Source: Fructobacillus ficulneus (GTDB taxonomy: Bacteria > Bacillota > Bacilli > Lactobacillales > Lactobacillaceae). Taken from it: a stretch of DNA of 43,301 nucleotides. A model generated the notes under the pieces. The model saw only the letters and a program-made list of their open reading frames with translations. It made no database searches and was not told the origin of the DNA. Below, in pieces: positions 1 to 7,941 of the stretch. Each line of letters starts with the position of its first letter. The stretch's first letter is position 1. The position numbers and the translations under genes are program-made. The stretch covers positions 444,351 through 487,651 of the forward strand of contig NZ_DF968005.1 of NCBI RefSeq assembly GCF_001047075.2. The letters run 5' to 3'.

Positions 1-610
1 TGGCAAAAAGGGTATCCTTGACGGCGCCGGACAAGGCCAAGCGCAAACCAATCTTTTGGTCCTCAAACTTGGGCCACAAGACCCCGGGTGAATCCAAGAT
101 TTCCAACCCGGCCGGCGTTTTCAACCAGGCAACCTTTTTTGTCACTCCTGGCTTGTTGGCCGTGGGAGCGACGTTTTTTTCCACCAGGTGGTTCAAAAGC
201 GTTGACTTCCCAACGTTGGGGATGCCGGCCAGCATGGCCCGGATTGGTCGGTTCTCAATTCCCCGCTTGGCCTGGGCCGAAATCTTATCGGCCAAAACGG
301 CCTTGGCGGCCCGAGTCATAATCTGCGGGGTTTGCGGACTCCGAGTATCTAAGACGACGACCTTGAGTCCTTGGGCTTCAAAGTGTTCCTTCCAAGCCCG
401 AGTTTCCTTGGGGTCGGCTAAGTCAGCCTTAGTTAAAATCAACATCCGGGGCTTGTCCCCAATTAGCTTATCGACTTCAGGGTTGCGCGATGAGGCCGGT
501 AACCGGGCATCGACCAATTCAAAAACGATGTCGACTAAGTTCAAGTTTTCGCGCATTAAGCGAAAGGCTTTGGCCATGTGGCCCGGATACCATTGTATTA
601 ATTGTCCCAT
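1..610 (-). CDS. rbgA: Ribosome biogenesis GTPase RbgA/YlqF, 5' part (runs off the window)
   Basis: The minus strand reads openly from an ATG at 610 to the window edge, about 203 residues. The G motifs are in the circularly permuted order of the YlqF/RbgA family: TKAD (G4) near residues 60-63, GIPNVGKST (G1) near 129-137, a threonine near 157 (G2) and DSPG (G3) near 173-176. The N-terminus (MGQLIQWYPGHMAKA) is typical of the family. RbgA is a GTPase that helps late assembly of the 50S subunit. An AGGAG ribosome site lies just upstream, and the start is 11 bases after the yozE stop, so it is probably last in the run cca-folA-degV-ypmS-yozE-rbgA as far as the window shows. The C-terminal part lies outside. 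The family assignment is firm. Confidence 0.95.
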   Translation of the reverse strand, partial: MGQLIQWYPGHMAKAFRLMRENLNLVDIVFELVDARLPASSRNPEVDKLIGDKPRMLILTKADLADPKETRAWKEHFEAQGLKVVVLDTRSPQTPQIMTRAAKAVLADKISAQAKRGIENRPIRAMLAGIPNVGKSTLLNHLVEKNVAPTANKPGVTKKVAWLKTPAGLEILDSPGVLWPKFEDQKIGLRLALSGAVKDTLFA

Positions 611-621
611 GCTTGCTCCTT

Positions 622-849
622 TTAGCGACTAGCTTGGTATTGTGACCAGGCCTCATCAAAAATCGTCATCGACATCAAGTAGCCGGCAGACCCTTCAAGG
701 TAGTCTGATAGCTCATCGAAATCCGTTGACTGTTTGGGAAAGCTCTGATCTAAAAATGCGTTATTAGCAAACTGTTGAATTTCATCAGCTGCTACTGGGT
801 TACGGTTAGTCATCAACCAACCGTAAAAAGTTTGTGACTTACTTGGCAC
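622..849 (-). CDS. YozE family protein (UPF0346)
   Basis: This 75-residue protein fits the YozE/UPF0346 family. It has an N-terminal FYGWLMTNRNP segment, then FANNAFLDQSFPKQSTDFDELSDYLE and the terminal IFDEAWSQY motif, all hallmarks of this small helical SAM-like fold. Its length is normal for the family and its biochemical function is unknown. The start overlaps the last bases of ypmS, and the stop is 11 bases before rbgA, which suggests translational coupling in one operon. Confidence 0.9.
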   Translation of the reverse strand: MPSKSQTFYGWLMTNRNPVAADEIQQFANNAFLDQSFPKQSTDFDELSDYLEGSAGYLMSMTIFDEAWSQYQASR

Positions 850-1405
850 TAGTATTTACCTCGGAAAACTTAAAGATACCCTGTTCGATATTAATGGCAT
901 CGGCTTTATAAGCTAACGTATCCTGGGCAGTTAATTCTGGAATATCCAAAGCAATCCGGTTTTTATCCGGTTGCACAACTAGGCCGGCCGGAATGTTATC
1001 GGACTTAGCCAGGTAGCCCAAGGCAACCTTGGTTGGCACGGCCGCAGAACCAATGGTAGCTTTTTCGACGTTTAAGAAAATATTGCCATCTTTGGTGACT
1101 GTCGGTGTCATGGTTAATTTAGCATTAACCTTAGCCCCAAGAACAGTGGTTGCCCCACTGACCGTGATGTCTTGGTCACCGACCGTGACATCATAGCCGG
1201 CACTACCCAAGTGGCGTTGCAAGAAGGCCGTAAATTCATCTTTGGTCATCGATAGTGTTTTAACCGTTTGACCACCAGTTTGACTAGCGTGAAAGGTCGT
1301 CTTGGCCGGATGGTATTCCTGGTAGGCCACAAAGCCGCCAACACTACCTGCTCCCAGGCCAATCACGCCCAAGGTCGTTAATAGGACAATTGTCCGCTTT
1401 TTCAT
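839..1405 (-). CDS. YpmS family protein (DUF2140), membrane-anchored
   Basis: This 188-residue protein begins with two lysines and an arginine, then one hydrophobic segment (about residues 6-27, LLTTLGVIGLGAGSVGGFV). That fits a single N-terminal membrane anchor with the rest outside. The body has the DUF2140/YpmS pattern, including the LTxDEFTAFL-like stretch and a mixed beta-rich C-terminal half. Its role is unknown. The start has a good ribosome site (AAGGGGAG). The gene overlaps yozE by 11 bases, and degV lies 24 bases upstream. In Bacillus and relatives ypmS also sits near degV-type genes, which supports the call. Confidence 0.85.
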   Translation of the reverse strand: MKKRTIVLLTTLGVIGLGAGSVGGFVAYQEYHPAKTTFHASQTGGQTVKTLSMTKDEFTAFLQRHLGSAGYDVTVGDQDITVSGATTVLGAKVNAKLTMTPTVTKDGNIFLNVEKATIGSAAVPTKVALGYLAKSDNIPAGLVVQPDKNRIALDIPELTAQDTLAYKADAINIEQGIFKFSEVNTSAK

Positions 1406-1428
1406 GTCTAGTCTCCCCTTCTAATTGC

Positions 1429-2280
1429 TTATTCCGCTTCAAACAGGATGGCTAAGGCGCCCATTCCTGTGTGGGTTGAGATAATTGGCGTTGCTACAGA
1501 TACTAAGATGTCCAAGTCAGGCCAGATTGTATTCAACCGTTCAGCTAAAGCTTCTGCCTCATCGGTCACACCCGTATAGGTCACCCCAATCGACTTCATC
1601 GTGGTGAAGGCTTTCATCTTCTCGATGACATCTTCGTTAAAAGCCTTAATCGTCTTCAAGCCTCGGCCCTTGACCAAGACATCAACCTTACCTTCATCGT
1701 CGACTTCAGCACCAACCTTGATGTTTAGGAGGTTACCAATCAGACCCTGAGTCTTAGACAACCGACCACCGGCCACCATGTTATCCAGTGAACGGAATGA
1801 CAAATAAATATGAGTTTGGTCACGGGCAGCTTCTGCCACCTTCAAAACCTGGTCAAAGTCTTGACCTTCTGCAGCAGCACGAGCAGCGGCCAAAACAACA
1901 AAGGCTTCGGCCCGGTCAGCACTCAAGGTATCAAAGGCAAAAACATCGGCCTTGGTTAAGGCATTAGCCTGGGCCGCAGCGTTAACCGTCCCTGAAAGAC
2001 CTGATGACAAATGCAAAGAAAGCACCCGCGCTTCTGGGTCTTCCTCAAAACATTGGTCATAAATTTCTTTAAAAGCCCCAATAGATGGTTGTGACGTTTG
2101 GGGCAAGTGGTCGCTCTTTTGCATCTTGTCTAAAAAGTCTTCCGCTGAAATCGTCACACCGTCTTGGTAAATGACCCCATCAATTTGGACTGACAAAGGA
2201 ACAACCTTGATGCCATATTCTGCTATTTCCGCGGGCGTAAACTGAGCGGCTGAATCCGTTACTATTTGTACTTTCGCCAT
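1429..2280 (-). CDS. DegV family fatty-acid-binding protein
   Basis: This 283-residue protein matches the DegV family from end to end. The N-terminus is VQIVTDSAAQF, the lipid-carboxylate-binding TSQPS motif is near residue 62, and LHLSSGLSGT is near residue 90. The VAGGRLSKTQG segment and a C-terminal THTGMGALAILF stretch are also present. DegV (FakB-type) proteins bind fatty acids and can deliver them to a DhaK-like kinase (FakA) for phosphorylation. No fakA is visible here, so participation in that pathway is inferred. The gene lies 9 bases after folA and 24 bases before ypmS, within the same minus-strand run. Confidence 0.93.
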   Translation of the reverse strand: MAKVQIVTDSAAQFTPAEIAEYGIKVVPLSVQIDGVIYQDGVTISAEDFLDKMQKSDHLPQTSQPSIGAFKEIYDQCFEEDPEARVLSLHLSSGLSGTVNAAAQANALTKADVFAFDTLSADRAEAFVVLAAARAAAEGQDFDQVLKVAEAARDQTHIYLSFRSLDNMVAGGRLSKTQGLIGNLLNIKVGAEVDDEGKVDVLVKGRGLKTIKAFNEDVIEKMKAFTTMKSIGVTYTGVTDEAEALAERLNTIWPDLDILVSVATPIISTHTGMGALAILFEAE

Positions 2281-2289
2281 AAAAATCTC

Positions 2290-2790
2290 CTAGGATTTAC
2301 GTTGATACGTTTGAAAGGTGAAGTGGTAATCGCCATCGGTGTGGCTTTCTTGGTTCACGAGGGTAAAAATATCTAAATCAATCGGGTCAACAAAGGTATC
2401 GCCGGCGTATTCGCCAGCAACCTTGGTAACCGACAACTCGGTCGCAATCGGCATTAAAGCATTAAAAACTTGTGCCCCACCAGCAATCGATACTGGTTTT
2501 CCTGCTTGAACTTGGTCTTCAATCAAGGCTTTTAAATCGGCTAAGGAATGAACCACCGTGACCTCGTCAAAACCTGGATCAAAATCGAGGTTTCGGGTTA
2601 AGACAACAGTTTTGCGACCCGGTAGTGGACGCCCAATTGAATCCCAAGTCGACCGGCCCATCACCATCGTGGTATTGATGGTTTCATTTTTAAAGTGCTT
2701 TAAATCAGCTGGAATATGCCAGGGTAAGTCGCCATCTTTGCCGATAGCGTGCTGGTCATCTTCAGCCCAAACCATTCTAATTGTTGCCAT
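2290..2790 (-). CDS. folA: Dihydrofolate reductase
   Basis: The 166-residue product is a standard chromosomal DHFR. It has MVWAEDDQHAIGKDGDLPWH at the N-terminus with the substrate-binding acidic residue in ADLKHFK, then VMGRSTWDSIGRPLPGRKTVVLTR. SIAGGAQVF contributes to NADPH binding. The enzyme reduces dihydrofolate to tetrahydrofolate for one-carbon metabolism. I take the ATG at 2790; an upstream in-frame ATG at 2796 leaves only two bases after the purine-rich ribosome site (AAGGGGGA). The 5' end overlaps the 3' end of cca, suggesting coupled translation. No thymidylate synthase gene is adjacent. Confidence 0.95.
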   Translation of the reverse strand: MATIRMVWAEDDQHAIGKDGDLPWHIPADLKHFKNETINTTMVMGRSTWDSIGRPLPGRKTVVLTRNLDFDPGFDEVTVVHSLADLKALIEDQVQAGKPVSIAGGAQVFNALMPIATELSVTKVAGEYAGDTFVDPIDLDIFTLVNQESHTDGDYHFTFQTYQRKS

Positions 2791-3994
2791 TATCATTCCC
2801 CCTTAACCAGGCAATGATTGCTGGCTTAGTATTTTCAACCTGACCTAAGGCCACCGCTTTTTCCAGTTGGTGTAAGGTCTGGCCCAAGGCAGGTCCCGGT
2901 TGCGCTAATCCTTGCTGAATCAAATCTCCACCGGACAAAACAATTTCCTTGGACGAGTAAATTGGTAAGGCTGCATACTTCGTTTGGACAGCTTGAATCA
3001 CCGCATTCTCAACCCCCATAATTGTCAGGGCCTCAACCAAGGTCTCAATCTGGCTATTGTGCTCATAAATCGCCCAAGTTGAGATTTGCTTTGGTTGAGC
3101 TAAGAGTGGTGCTAAAGCCACAACGGTTTGCATCACATCACGAGAAAGTTTCCACTGCCGGAGTTCATCTTGTAAGTCTGGTGCTGACAAGCCTGCCTGA
3201 CCGAGGTAAATTGTCCAAGCAACCTTTTCATTGCTTGGTTGGCGTTGGCTTAGTTGGCCAGCCACCAAATTTAAGTGATCAGCTGTAACTCGCCCAGTTT
3301 TACCAGGTAAGTAGGGTAAGAGCTGAGCCTTTAACAAGAGCCGCAAGGCCGGTCCAGCAGAACTTCCTTGTAAGAGCTTTTCAAACTCAACTCGAATCCG
3401 CTCGACGGCGATTTTCTCCAAGTTGGGCCCCAAATTAACTAAGGCTTGAAAGGTTTGATCTTCAATTGTGAAATCCAATTGAGACGCAAACCGTAAGGCC
3501 CGCATCATCCGCAAAGCATCTTCAGTAAACCGTTCCTGGGCTCGACCAACCGCCCGAATTTGTTGGCGGTCTAAGTCAGTCAATCCATCAAAGTAATCAA
3601 TCACTTGCCCATCTGCCTGTAAGGCAAAGGCGTTAATCGTAAAATCACGCCGTTTTAGGTCTTTACTCAATGACCGAACAAAAGTCACCTGGTCGGGACG
3701 GCGGAAATCAGTATAGGTTGACTCCGTTCGAAAAGTTGTAATTTCATACCCTTCTCCGTGGTCTAACACCATCACCGTCCCATGCTGGATACCGGTATCG
3801 ACCGTCTTTTTAAAAATCTTTTTTATTTCCTCTGGGTAGGCCGAGGACGCAATGTCAACATCATGAATTGCTTTGTTTAAAATAATGTCGCGGACACAAC
3901 CGCCGACAAAATAAGCCTGAAAACCGGCTTGATTAATCTGGTCCAAAATTGGCTTGGCAGAAATCAGTTCGCTTGGTAAATTATCCAGCTGCAT
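2777..3994 (-). CDS. cca: CCA tRNA nucleotidyltransferase
   Basis: This 405-residue enzyme adds or repairs the 3' CCA end of tRNAs. It is a class II nucleotidyltransferase: FVGGCVRD near residues 29-36, the metal-binding pair in HDVDIASSAYP near 44-54, the RRDFTINAFAL motif near 113, and an EDALRMMRALRFA segment near 158. Its length agrees with Firmicute CCA enzymes lacking an HD domain. A separate 88-base gap divides it from the TPR gene upstream and contains AT-rich promoter-like sequence (TAAAAT at about 4030 on the minus strand). A GAAGGAG ribosome site precedes the ATG. folA overlaps its 3' end. Confidence 0.96.
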   Translation of the reverse strand: MQLDNLPSELISAKPILDQINQAGFQAYFVGGCVRDIILNKAIHDVDIASSAYPEEIKKIFKKTVDTGIQHGTVMVLDHGEGYEITTFRTESTYTDFRRPDQVTFVRSLSKDLKRRDFTINAFALQADGQVIDYFDGLTDLDRQQIRAVGRAQERFTEDALRMMRALRFASQLDFTIEDQTFQALVNLGPNLEKIAVERIRVEFEKLLQGSSAGPALRLLLKAQLLPYLPGKTGRVTADHLNLVAGQLSQRQPSNEKVAWTIYLGQAGLSAPDLQDELRQWKLSRDVMQTVVALAPLLAQPKQISTWAIYEHNSQIETLVEALTIMGVENAVIQAVQTKYAALPIYSSKEIVLSGGDLIQQGLAQPGPALGQTLHQLEKAVALGQVENTKPAIIAWLRGNDNGNN

Positions 3995-4082
3995 GAGCTA
4001 CTCCTTCGTGCCTTTTTATTCTTTTTAATTTTAGCAAGATATAGGTTAGAATGCACGTTTTCAGCGAATTTTACCGTTTCAA

Positions 4083-5351
4083 TTAAAGGTCTAATGATAG
4101 ATCAGCCAAGCGGTCAGCTAACTCAAAGTTATCAGGGTCAAGGTCGACCGCCTTTTCCAAAGCTTGCAATTCGTCCTGACGGCGACCAACTTCATGGTAC
4201 CAATCAGCTAGGTCATGCCAGAAATCTGGGTTTTCAGGATAGTCCTGGGCGGCAATTAGCCATTGCTCCGAGGCTTTATCCTCTTCTTCCTTAGCATGGT
4301 AGGCCCGCGCCAAGTCCCAAGCAAAGCGAGGATCAACTAAATCTTGGTCAGCTGCGGCCCCGATTGTCGCAATCACAGCATCATAGTCATGAATAGCTAA
4401 GTTCAAATCAGCCAAAGCCGTGTAAGTGGTCAGGTCTTGGTCATCTAAGTCCAAAGCAGCCTGGTAGTATTCCTTGGCCAGGTCAGTGTCCCCTAGTCGA
4501 AAGGCCAAGGCCCCCGCTAGCCGGTATAAGATTGGGTTGGTTTGGTCGTAGGACAAACCAATTTGGTAAGTCTTTAAAGCCTCAGCCGTGTCCTTAATCC
4601 GTTCGTACAGTTGCCCTAGCAAGGGATAAACCGATGTGTACTGGGGGTCAGCCTCCAAGATGTCTTGGAAGAGTGGCAAGGCGTCATCGTCAGCCTTCTT
4701 TTCAACATACAAAAAGGCCAATTGGAACTTTGTGTCGATGGTCAAATCCAAGGGCTTAATTTGTTCCAGGTAAGCGATGGCATTGTCAACATTCCCGATG
4801 GCAGCATAAGCCGTTCCAATTCGGGCAGCCATGTCGACTTTGGCAATCCGCCGTTGTCCCTGCAAGAGCAAGTTCCGGTAGTTGGCAATGGCTTGGTGGT
4901 ACTCACCGGTTGAAAAATAAAATTCTGCTAAAGCAAAGGTCACAACCGGCTCGTCCGGAGCTAAAGTCTGAGCTTTTTCGAGTGCTGCCTGGGCTGATTC
5001 AGTTAGCCCTTCGCTTTGGTATAAGTCTGCCTTGACCATCAAGGCTTCTAGGTAGGCTGGAGAGTCCTCTTCAATTTGGGCCAGATAATCTTGAGCCTGG
5101 TCCAAATCATTTTCTTCAATCGCTAATTCGGCCAAAGCCGTCTTCAATTGCCCCTCGTGTGGGTACTTTTCGACTAAGTTTAAGTAAGCCTGCTTAGACT
5201 CTGACACAAAGCCCATGGCATATAGGTCTTCAGCCAATGAATAGATTAAATCATCACTGTCGTTAGCTAATGATTTTTGAAAAAGCGTTTGGGCTTGATC
5301 CAATTGTCCGAGACGGATGGCCGCCATCATTTCTTCTGCATAATTTGTCAA
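4083..5351 (-). CDS. Tetratricopeptide-repeat protein (YpiA-like)
   Basis: This 422-residue, strongly acidic protein is made of about ten TPR-like helical hairpins, with recurrent patterns such as ALAEFYFSTGEYHQAIANY, GTAYAAIGNVDNAIAYLEQ and DLADWYHEVGRRQDELQALEKAVDLDPDN. There is no signal peptide or membrane segment, so it is probably cytosolic. Length and repeat content resemble Bacillus YpiA, a TPR protein of unknown function. TPR arrays bind other proteins; the partner cannot be read here. It is the first gene of the leftmost minus-strand cluster and is divergent from the Ada-like gene. Confidence 0.85.
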   Translation of the reverse strand: MTNYAEEMMAAIRLGQLDQAQTLFQKSLANDSDDLIYSLAEDLYAMGFVSESKQAYLNLVEKYPHEGQLKTALAELAIEENDLDQAQDYLAQIEEDSPAYLEALMVKADLYQSEGLTESAQAALEKAQTLAPDEPVVTFALAEFYFSTGEYHQAIANYRNLLLQGQRRIAKVDMAARIGTAYAAIGNVDNAIAYLEQIKPLDLTIDTKFQLAFLYVEKKADDDALPLFQDILEADPQYTSVYPLLGQLYERIKDTAEALKTYQIGLSYDQTNPILYRLAGALAFRLGDTDLAKEYYQAALDLDDQDLTTYTALADLNLAIHDYDAVIATIGAAADQDLVDPRFAWDLARAYHAKEEEDKASEQWLIAAQDYPENPDFWHDLADWYHEVGRRQDELQALEKAVDLDPDNFELADRLADLSLDL

Positions 5352-5464
5352 TTGTTTACGCCTTTCTACCGACTCTTAAAAGCCTTTTTCTATCTTCCTA
5401 TTCTACTAAATTTAGCCCTAAAACACAAAAGCAGTCCTTTTGTAAAAGAACGGTCATATTCAAA

Positions 5465-5491
5465 TAGACCAATTCATGTTAAAATGGTCTA
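5465..5491 (+). promoter_or_regulatory. Promoter of the Ada-like gene with an inverted repeat around the -10
   Basis: An extended -10 (TGtTAAAAT, hexamer 5480-5485) lies about 65 bases before the Ada-like start. No good -35 is seen. Arms TAGACCA (5465-5471) and TGGTCTA (5485-5491) form a perfect 7-base inverted repeat with a 13-base spacer that brackets the -10, which suggests an operator. Confidence 0.55.
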
Positions 5492-5502
5492 GAAGTATTT
5501 AG

Positions 5503-5514
5503 GAACGGGTGTTC
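5503..5514 (+). promoter_or_regulatory. LexA (SOS) box upstream of the Ada-like gene
   Basis: GAACGGGTGTTC matches the Gram-positive LexA box GAACRNRYGTTY at all positions. It sits inside a longer perfect palindrome with 8-base arms (TTAGGAAC at 5499-5506 and GTTCCTAA at 5511-5518). It lies downstream of the predicted -10 and 35 bases before the start codon, so bound LexA could block transcription. Confidence 0.7.
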
Positions 5515-5549
5515 CTAAGCTAGATAAGTTCTAAGAGGAGGTTAAATAT

Positions 5550-6101
5550 ATGTACTCTTTAACCAAAAAACGTTGGCAAGCTATCCAAGACCGCGATGCG
5601 GAATTCAATGGTAGTTTCATTTACGGGGTCGGAACAGACAAACGTGTTTGTCGACCATCTTGCGTTCATGGACCAGAAACAAATCCAGACGAAATTCAAA
5701 TTTTCAAAACGAACGATGAAGCCCTATTCGAAGGATTCATCCCCTGCTCAGAATGCCAACCATTTGGCGAGTTATCTGAAAAGGCTGACCTAGTGTTCAA
5801 GGTCAAGGAGTATTTAGCGACCCACTACAAAAACCGGATTACCTTGGAATCATTAAGTGACCAATTTGATGTTTCCTCTGGCATCTTACACCGATCATTT
5901 TTGGCGGTAGCAGACGAAAGTCCCCAAAACTATCTCTTGCGGGTTAGAATGTTCCACGCTAAGAAGATGTTACGTGAAAGCAAGGACTGCGTTGCCCTAA
6001 TTGGTTTGAAGATTGGCATTCCTAATCTTTCGTATTTTAACACTGTTTTCAAGCAAGAAGCCGGCTTAACTGCTGCCCAATACCGGAAACAAGTGAAATA
6101 A
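5550..6101 (+). CDS. adaA: AdaA-like methylphosphotriester-DNA sensor / AraC-type transcriptional activator
   Basis: This 183-residue protein has two parts. Residues 1-75 form an Ada N-terminal metal-binding domain with four cysteines, CRPSC at 34/38 and PCSEC at 66/69, in nearly the spacing of Escherichia coli Ada C38/C42/C69/C72. By family knowledge the first cysteine takes a methyl group from DNA phosphotriesters. Residues about 85-180 are an AraC-type double helix-turn-helix (SLSDQFDVSS, then ALIGLKIGIPNLSYFNTVFK). There is no O6-alkylguanine transferase domain, so it resembles AdaA. The ribosome site AGAGGAGG precedes the ATG. Predicted control by LexA is unusual for this family. No alkyltransferase gene lies beside it in the window. 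Confidence 0.88.
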   Translation: MYSLTKKRWQAIQDRDAEFNGSFIYGVGTDKRVCRPSCVHGPETNPDEIQIFKTNDEALFEGFIPCSECQPFGELSEKADLVFKVKEYLATHYKNRITLESLSDQFDVSSGILHRSFLAVADESPQNYLLRVRMFHAKKMLRESKDCVALIGLKIGIPNLSYFNTVFKQEAGLTAAQYRKQVK

Positions 6102-6132
6102 ATTTGCCATAATTGTCAAAAAAGTCTAAAGT

Positions 6133-6164
6133 AGACAGCAAATCCAGATTTGCTGTCTTTTTTT
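6133..6164 (+). terminator. Intrinsic terminator after the Ada-like gene
   Basis: An 11-base perfect stem (AGACAGCAAAT at 6133-6143, ATTTGCTGTCT at 6148-6158) with loop CCAG is followed by a T run. It ends the Ada-like transcript just before the dehydrogenase ribosome site. The downstream gene therefore depends on read-through or on a promoter overlapping this hairpin. Confidence 0.85.
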
Positions 6165-6180
6165 GTACAAGGAGGAACCT

Positions 6181-6966
6181 ATGTTTCAAGATTTGAACCA
6201 AAAAGTTGCTGTCATCACCGGAGGGTCGAAGGGAATTGGCAATGCCATTGCCTTGCGTTATGCCCAAGAACAAATGAATGTCGTCATCAACTACCATTCT
6301 GATGAAGCCGGTGCCCAAAAAGCTGTTGATGAAATCAAAGCCAATGGCGGCGATGCTGTCGCTGTCAAAGCCGACGTTGCCACAGAAGCTGGTGTTCAGG
6401 CTTTGTTGGATGCTGCCGTTGATAATTTTGGCGGTCTTGATGTTTGGGTCAATAATGCCGGGATGGAAATTCAAACCCCAACCCACCAAATTTCCTTAGA
6501 CGAATGGAATAAGGTCATTGGCATTAACATGACTGGGGTCTTTTTAGGTGCTAAGGCGGCCTTGAATTACTGGCTAGACAATGAAAAGACGGGAAACATT
6601 ATCAACATGTCTTCCGTCCATCAACAAATCCCTTGGCCAACTTTTTCTTCTTATGCCACCGCTAAAGGTGGGGTTAAGCTCTTTACTGAAACGATTGCCA
6701 TGGAATATGCACCCAATGATATCCGCGTCAACAGTATTGCACCTGGGGCCATTAATACGCCCATCAATGCCGAAAAGTTTGCAGACCCCGACCAATACGC
6801 CCAAACCCAATCAATGATTCCTATGCAAAAGATTGGTGAACCAGAAGATGTCGCCGATGCGGCCGTCTGGTTGGCCTCCGACCAAGCCAAGTACGTCACC
6901 GGAACCACCCTCTTTGTGGATGGCGGAATGACCCTTTACGCTGCCTTCCAGGACGGTCAAGGTTAA
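6181..6966 (+). CDS. gdh: Glucose 1-dehydrogenase (short-chain dehydrogenase/reductase)
   Basis: This is a 261-residue classical SDR. It has the cofactor motif TGGSKGIG near residues 12-19, NNAG near 89, a catalytic serine in NMSSVHQQIPWP, YATAK as the YxxxK pair, and a C-terminal VTGTTLFVDGGMTLY segment. The stretch APGAINTPINAEKFADP and the last residues closely resemble Bacillus glucose 1-dehydrogenases, which oxidise glucose to gluconolactone with NAD(P). Actual substrate specificity is inferred. The ATG at 6181 is chosen because a strong AAGGAGG site (6169-6175) precedes it; an in-frame TTG at 6163 lies before that site. Terminators flank the gene, so it is largely monocistronic. Confidence 0.9.
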   Translation: MFQDLNQKVAVITGGSKGIGNAIALRYAQEQMNVVINYHSDEAGAQKAVDEIKANGGDAVAVKADVATEAGVQALLDAAVDNFGGLDVWVNNAGMEIQTPTHQISLDEWNKVIGINMTGVFLGAKAALNYWLDNEKTGNIINMSSVHQQIPWPTFSSYATAKGGVKLFTETIAMEYAPNDIRVNSIAPGAINTPINAEKFADPDQYAQTQSMIPMQKIGEPEDVADAAVWLASDQAKYVTGTTLFVDGGMTLYAAFQDGQG

Positions 6967-6986
6967 ACTAACTTAAATCACAAAAA

Positions 6987-7020
6987 GGAAAAAGCCAACT
7001 CACGTTGGCTTTTTTCTTTT
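6987..7020 (+). terminator. Intrinsic terminator after gdh
   Basis: AAAAAGCCAAC (6989-6999) and GTTGGCTTTTT (7004-7014) form a stem with loop TCAC, followed by a T-rich tail. The A-rich left side could also serve the convergent kinase gene. Confidence 0.85.
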
Positions 7021-7072
7021 ACACAGAGTTTTTGGACAAGTAACCGGTCCACTACTCTCATAACTCATTTTA

Positions 7073-7891
7073 TTACTGACTAGGTTGACCCGGTTGGAAG
7101 ACATTACCATCTAATCGATTGGAATTAATCGGATAACCAGCTTGAATTGCTTGGTGAACAAAGTTTTGTGCCAGGCTAACCGCTGCTTTTAGGTCATGAC
7201 CTAGGGCCAAATTAGCCGTAACCGCCGCTGCCAGAGTACAGCCAGCTCCATTAATAAAGGAATCAGCCGGTAAAGCTGGTAGGCTTAAATTGCTGACCTC
7301 CTCACCTTTTACCAAAACATCCAAGGTCTCATCTGACAAAAAGCCTAGTCCACCCTTTACCAAAGCCGCTGTCCTTCCCGTCTGACTCAGTCCAAGGGCA
7401 ATGGCCGTTAAATCACTCGTGTTCTGAATATCTTTAACTGACTGGTCTGACAACAAAGCCGCTTCATTTAAGTTAGGTGTAATGACTGTCGCTAAGGGCA
7501 ACAAGCGCTCTCGGTAGGCTGCTACCAATGCTGGATTTTCAGCCAGCTCCCCCTCCTTCAAGGCCAATACGGGATCAACAACAATCGGACAAGTCTGTTG
7601 CCTTAAAAAATCAACAACTAAGTCGAGTTGGGTCACCGAGGTTAGCAAACCAACTTTAATGGCAGCAAAATCATCAATCTGGTTCAAAGACCTTAACTGG
7701 GCTGCAAGTATGGCATCATCCACCCCAAATACTTGAACATCTTCCGGGTCAATTGTCACAATCGCCGTGAGAGCAGAAAAACCAGCTAACCCTGCTTGAG
7801 CAAAGGTAGCCAAATCGGCTTGAAGACCACCTCCTGCTAATGAGTCCGACCCGGCAATGGTTAAGACTTTTAAAACATTCTTTTGCGCCAT
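7073..7891 (-). CDS. thiD: Hydroxymethylpyrimidine/phosphomethylpyrimidine (or pyridoxine) kinase
   Basis: This 272-residue ribokinase-superfamily protein has the ThiD layout. TIAGSDSLAGGGLQADLATF is near residues 11-30, followed by KVGLLTS, VVDPVL, TPNLNEAALL, LVKGG and the anion-hole segment FINGAGCTLAAAVTANLALG. The cysteine at the usual catalytic-aspartate position (GAGC) is the ThiD/PdxK-type variant. The enzyme phosphorylates either HMP for thiamine or pyridoxal/pyridoxine for vitamin B6. In lactic acid bacteria these are hard to separate by sequence, and no other thiamine or B6 gene is adjacent. A GGAG ribosome site precedes the start. The topA terminator lies between it and topA. Confidence 0.85.
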   Translation of the reverse strand: MAQKNVLKVLTIAGSDSLAGGGLQADLATFAQAGLAGFSALTAIVTIDPEDVQVFGVDDAILAAQLRSLNQIDDFAAIKVGLLTSVTQLDLVVDFLRQQTCPIVVDPVLALKEGELAENPALVAAYRERLLPLATVITPNLNEAALLSDQSVKDIQNTSDLTAIALGLSQTGRTAALVKGGLGFLSDETLDVLVKGEEVSNLSLPALPADSFINGAGCTLAAAVTANLALGHDLKAAVSLAQNFVHQAIQAGYPINSNRLDGNVFQPGQPSQ

Positions 7892-7910
7892 TTCAAACTC
7901 CTTTTTGATT

Positions 7911-7938
7911 GAAAAAGCCGACCACAGGGCCGGCTTTT
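7911..7938 (-). terminator. Intrinsic terminator after topA
   Basis: On the minus strand AAAAGCCG (7938-7931) pairs with CGGCTTTT (7920-7913), followed by T residues. It sits between the topA stop and the start of the kinase gene. Confidence 0.8.
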
Positions 7939-7941
7939 ATT

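Noticed and set aside
18-632. 204-codon open frame on the plus strand
   Set aside because: It is antisense to rbgA, whose protein has all GTPase motifs on the minus strand.
4040-4060. Catabolite-response-element-like TGAAAACG sequence upstream of cca
   Set aside because: The second half does not match the CcpA consensus.
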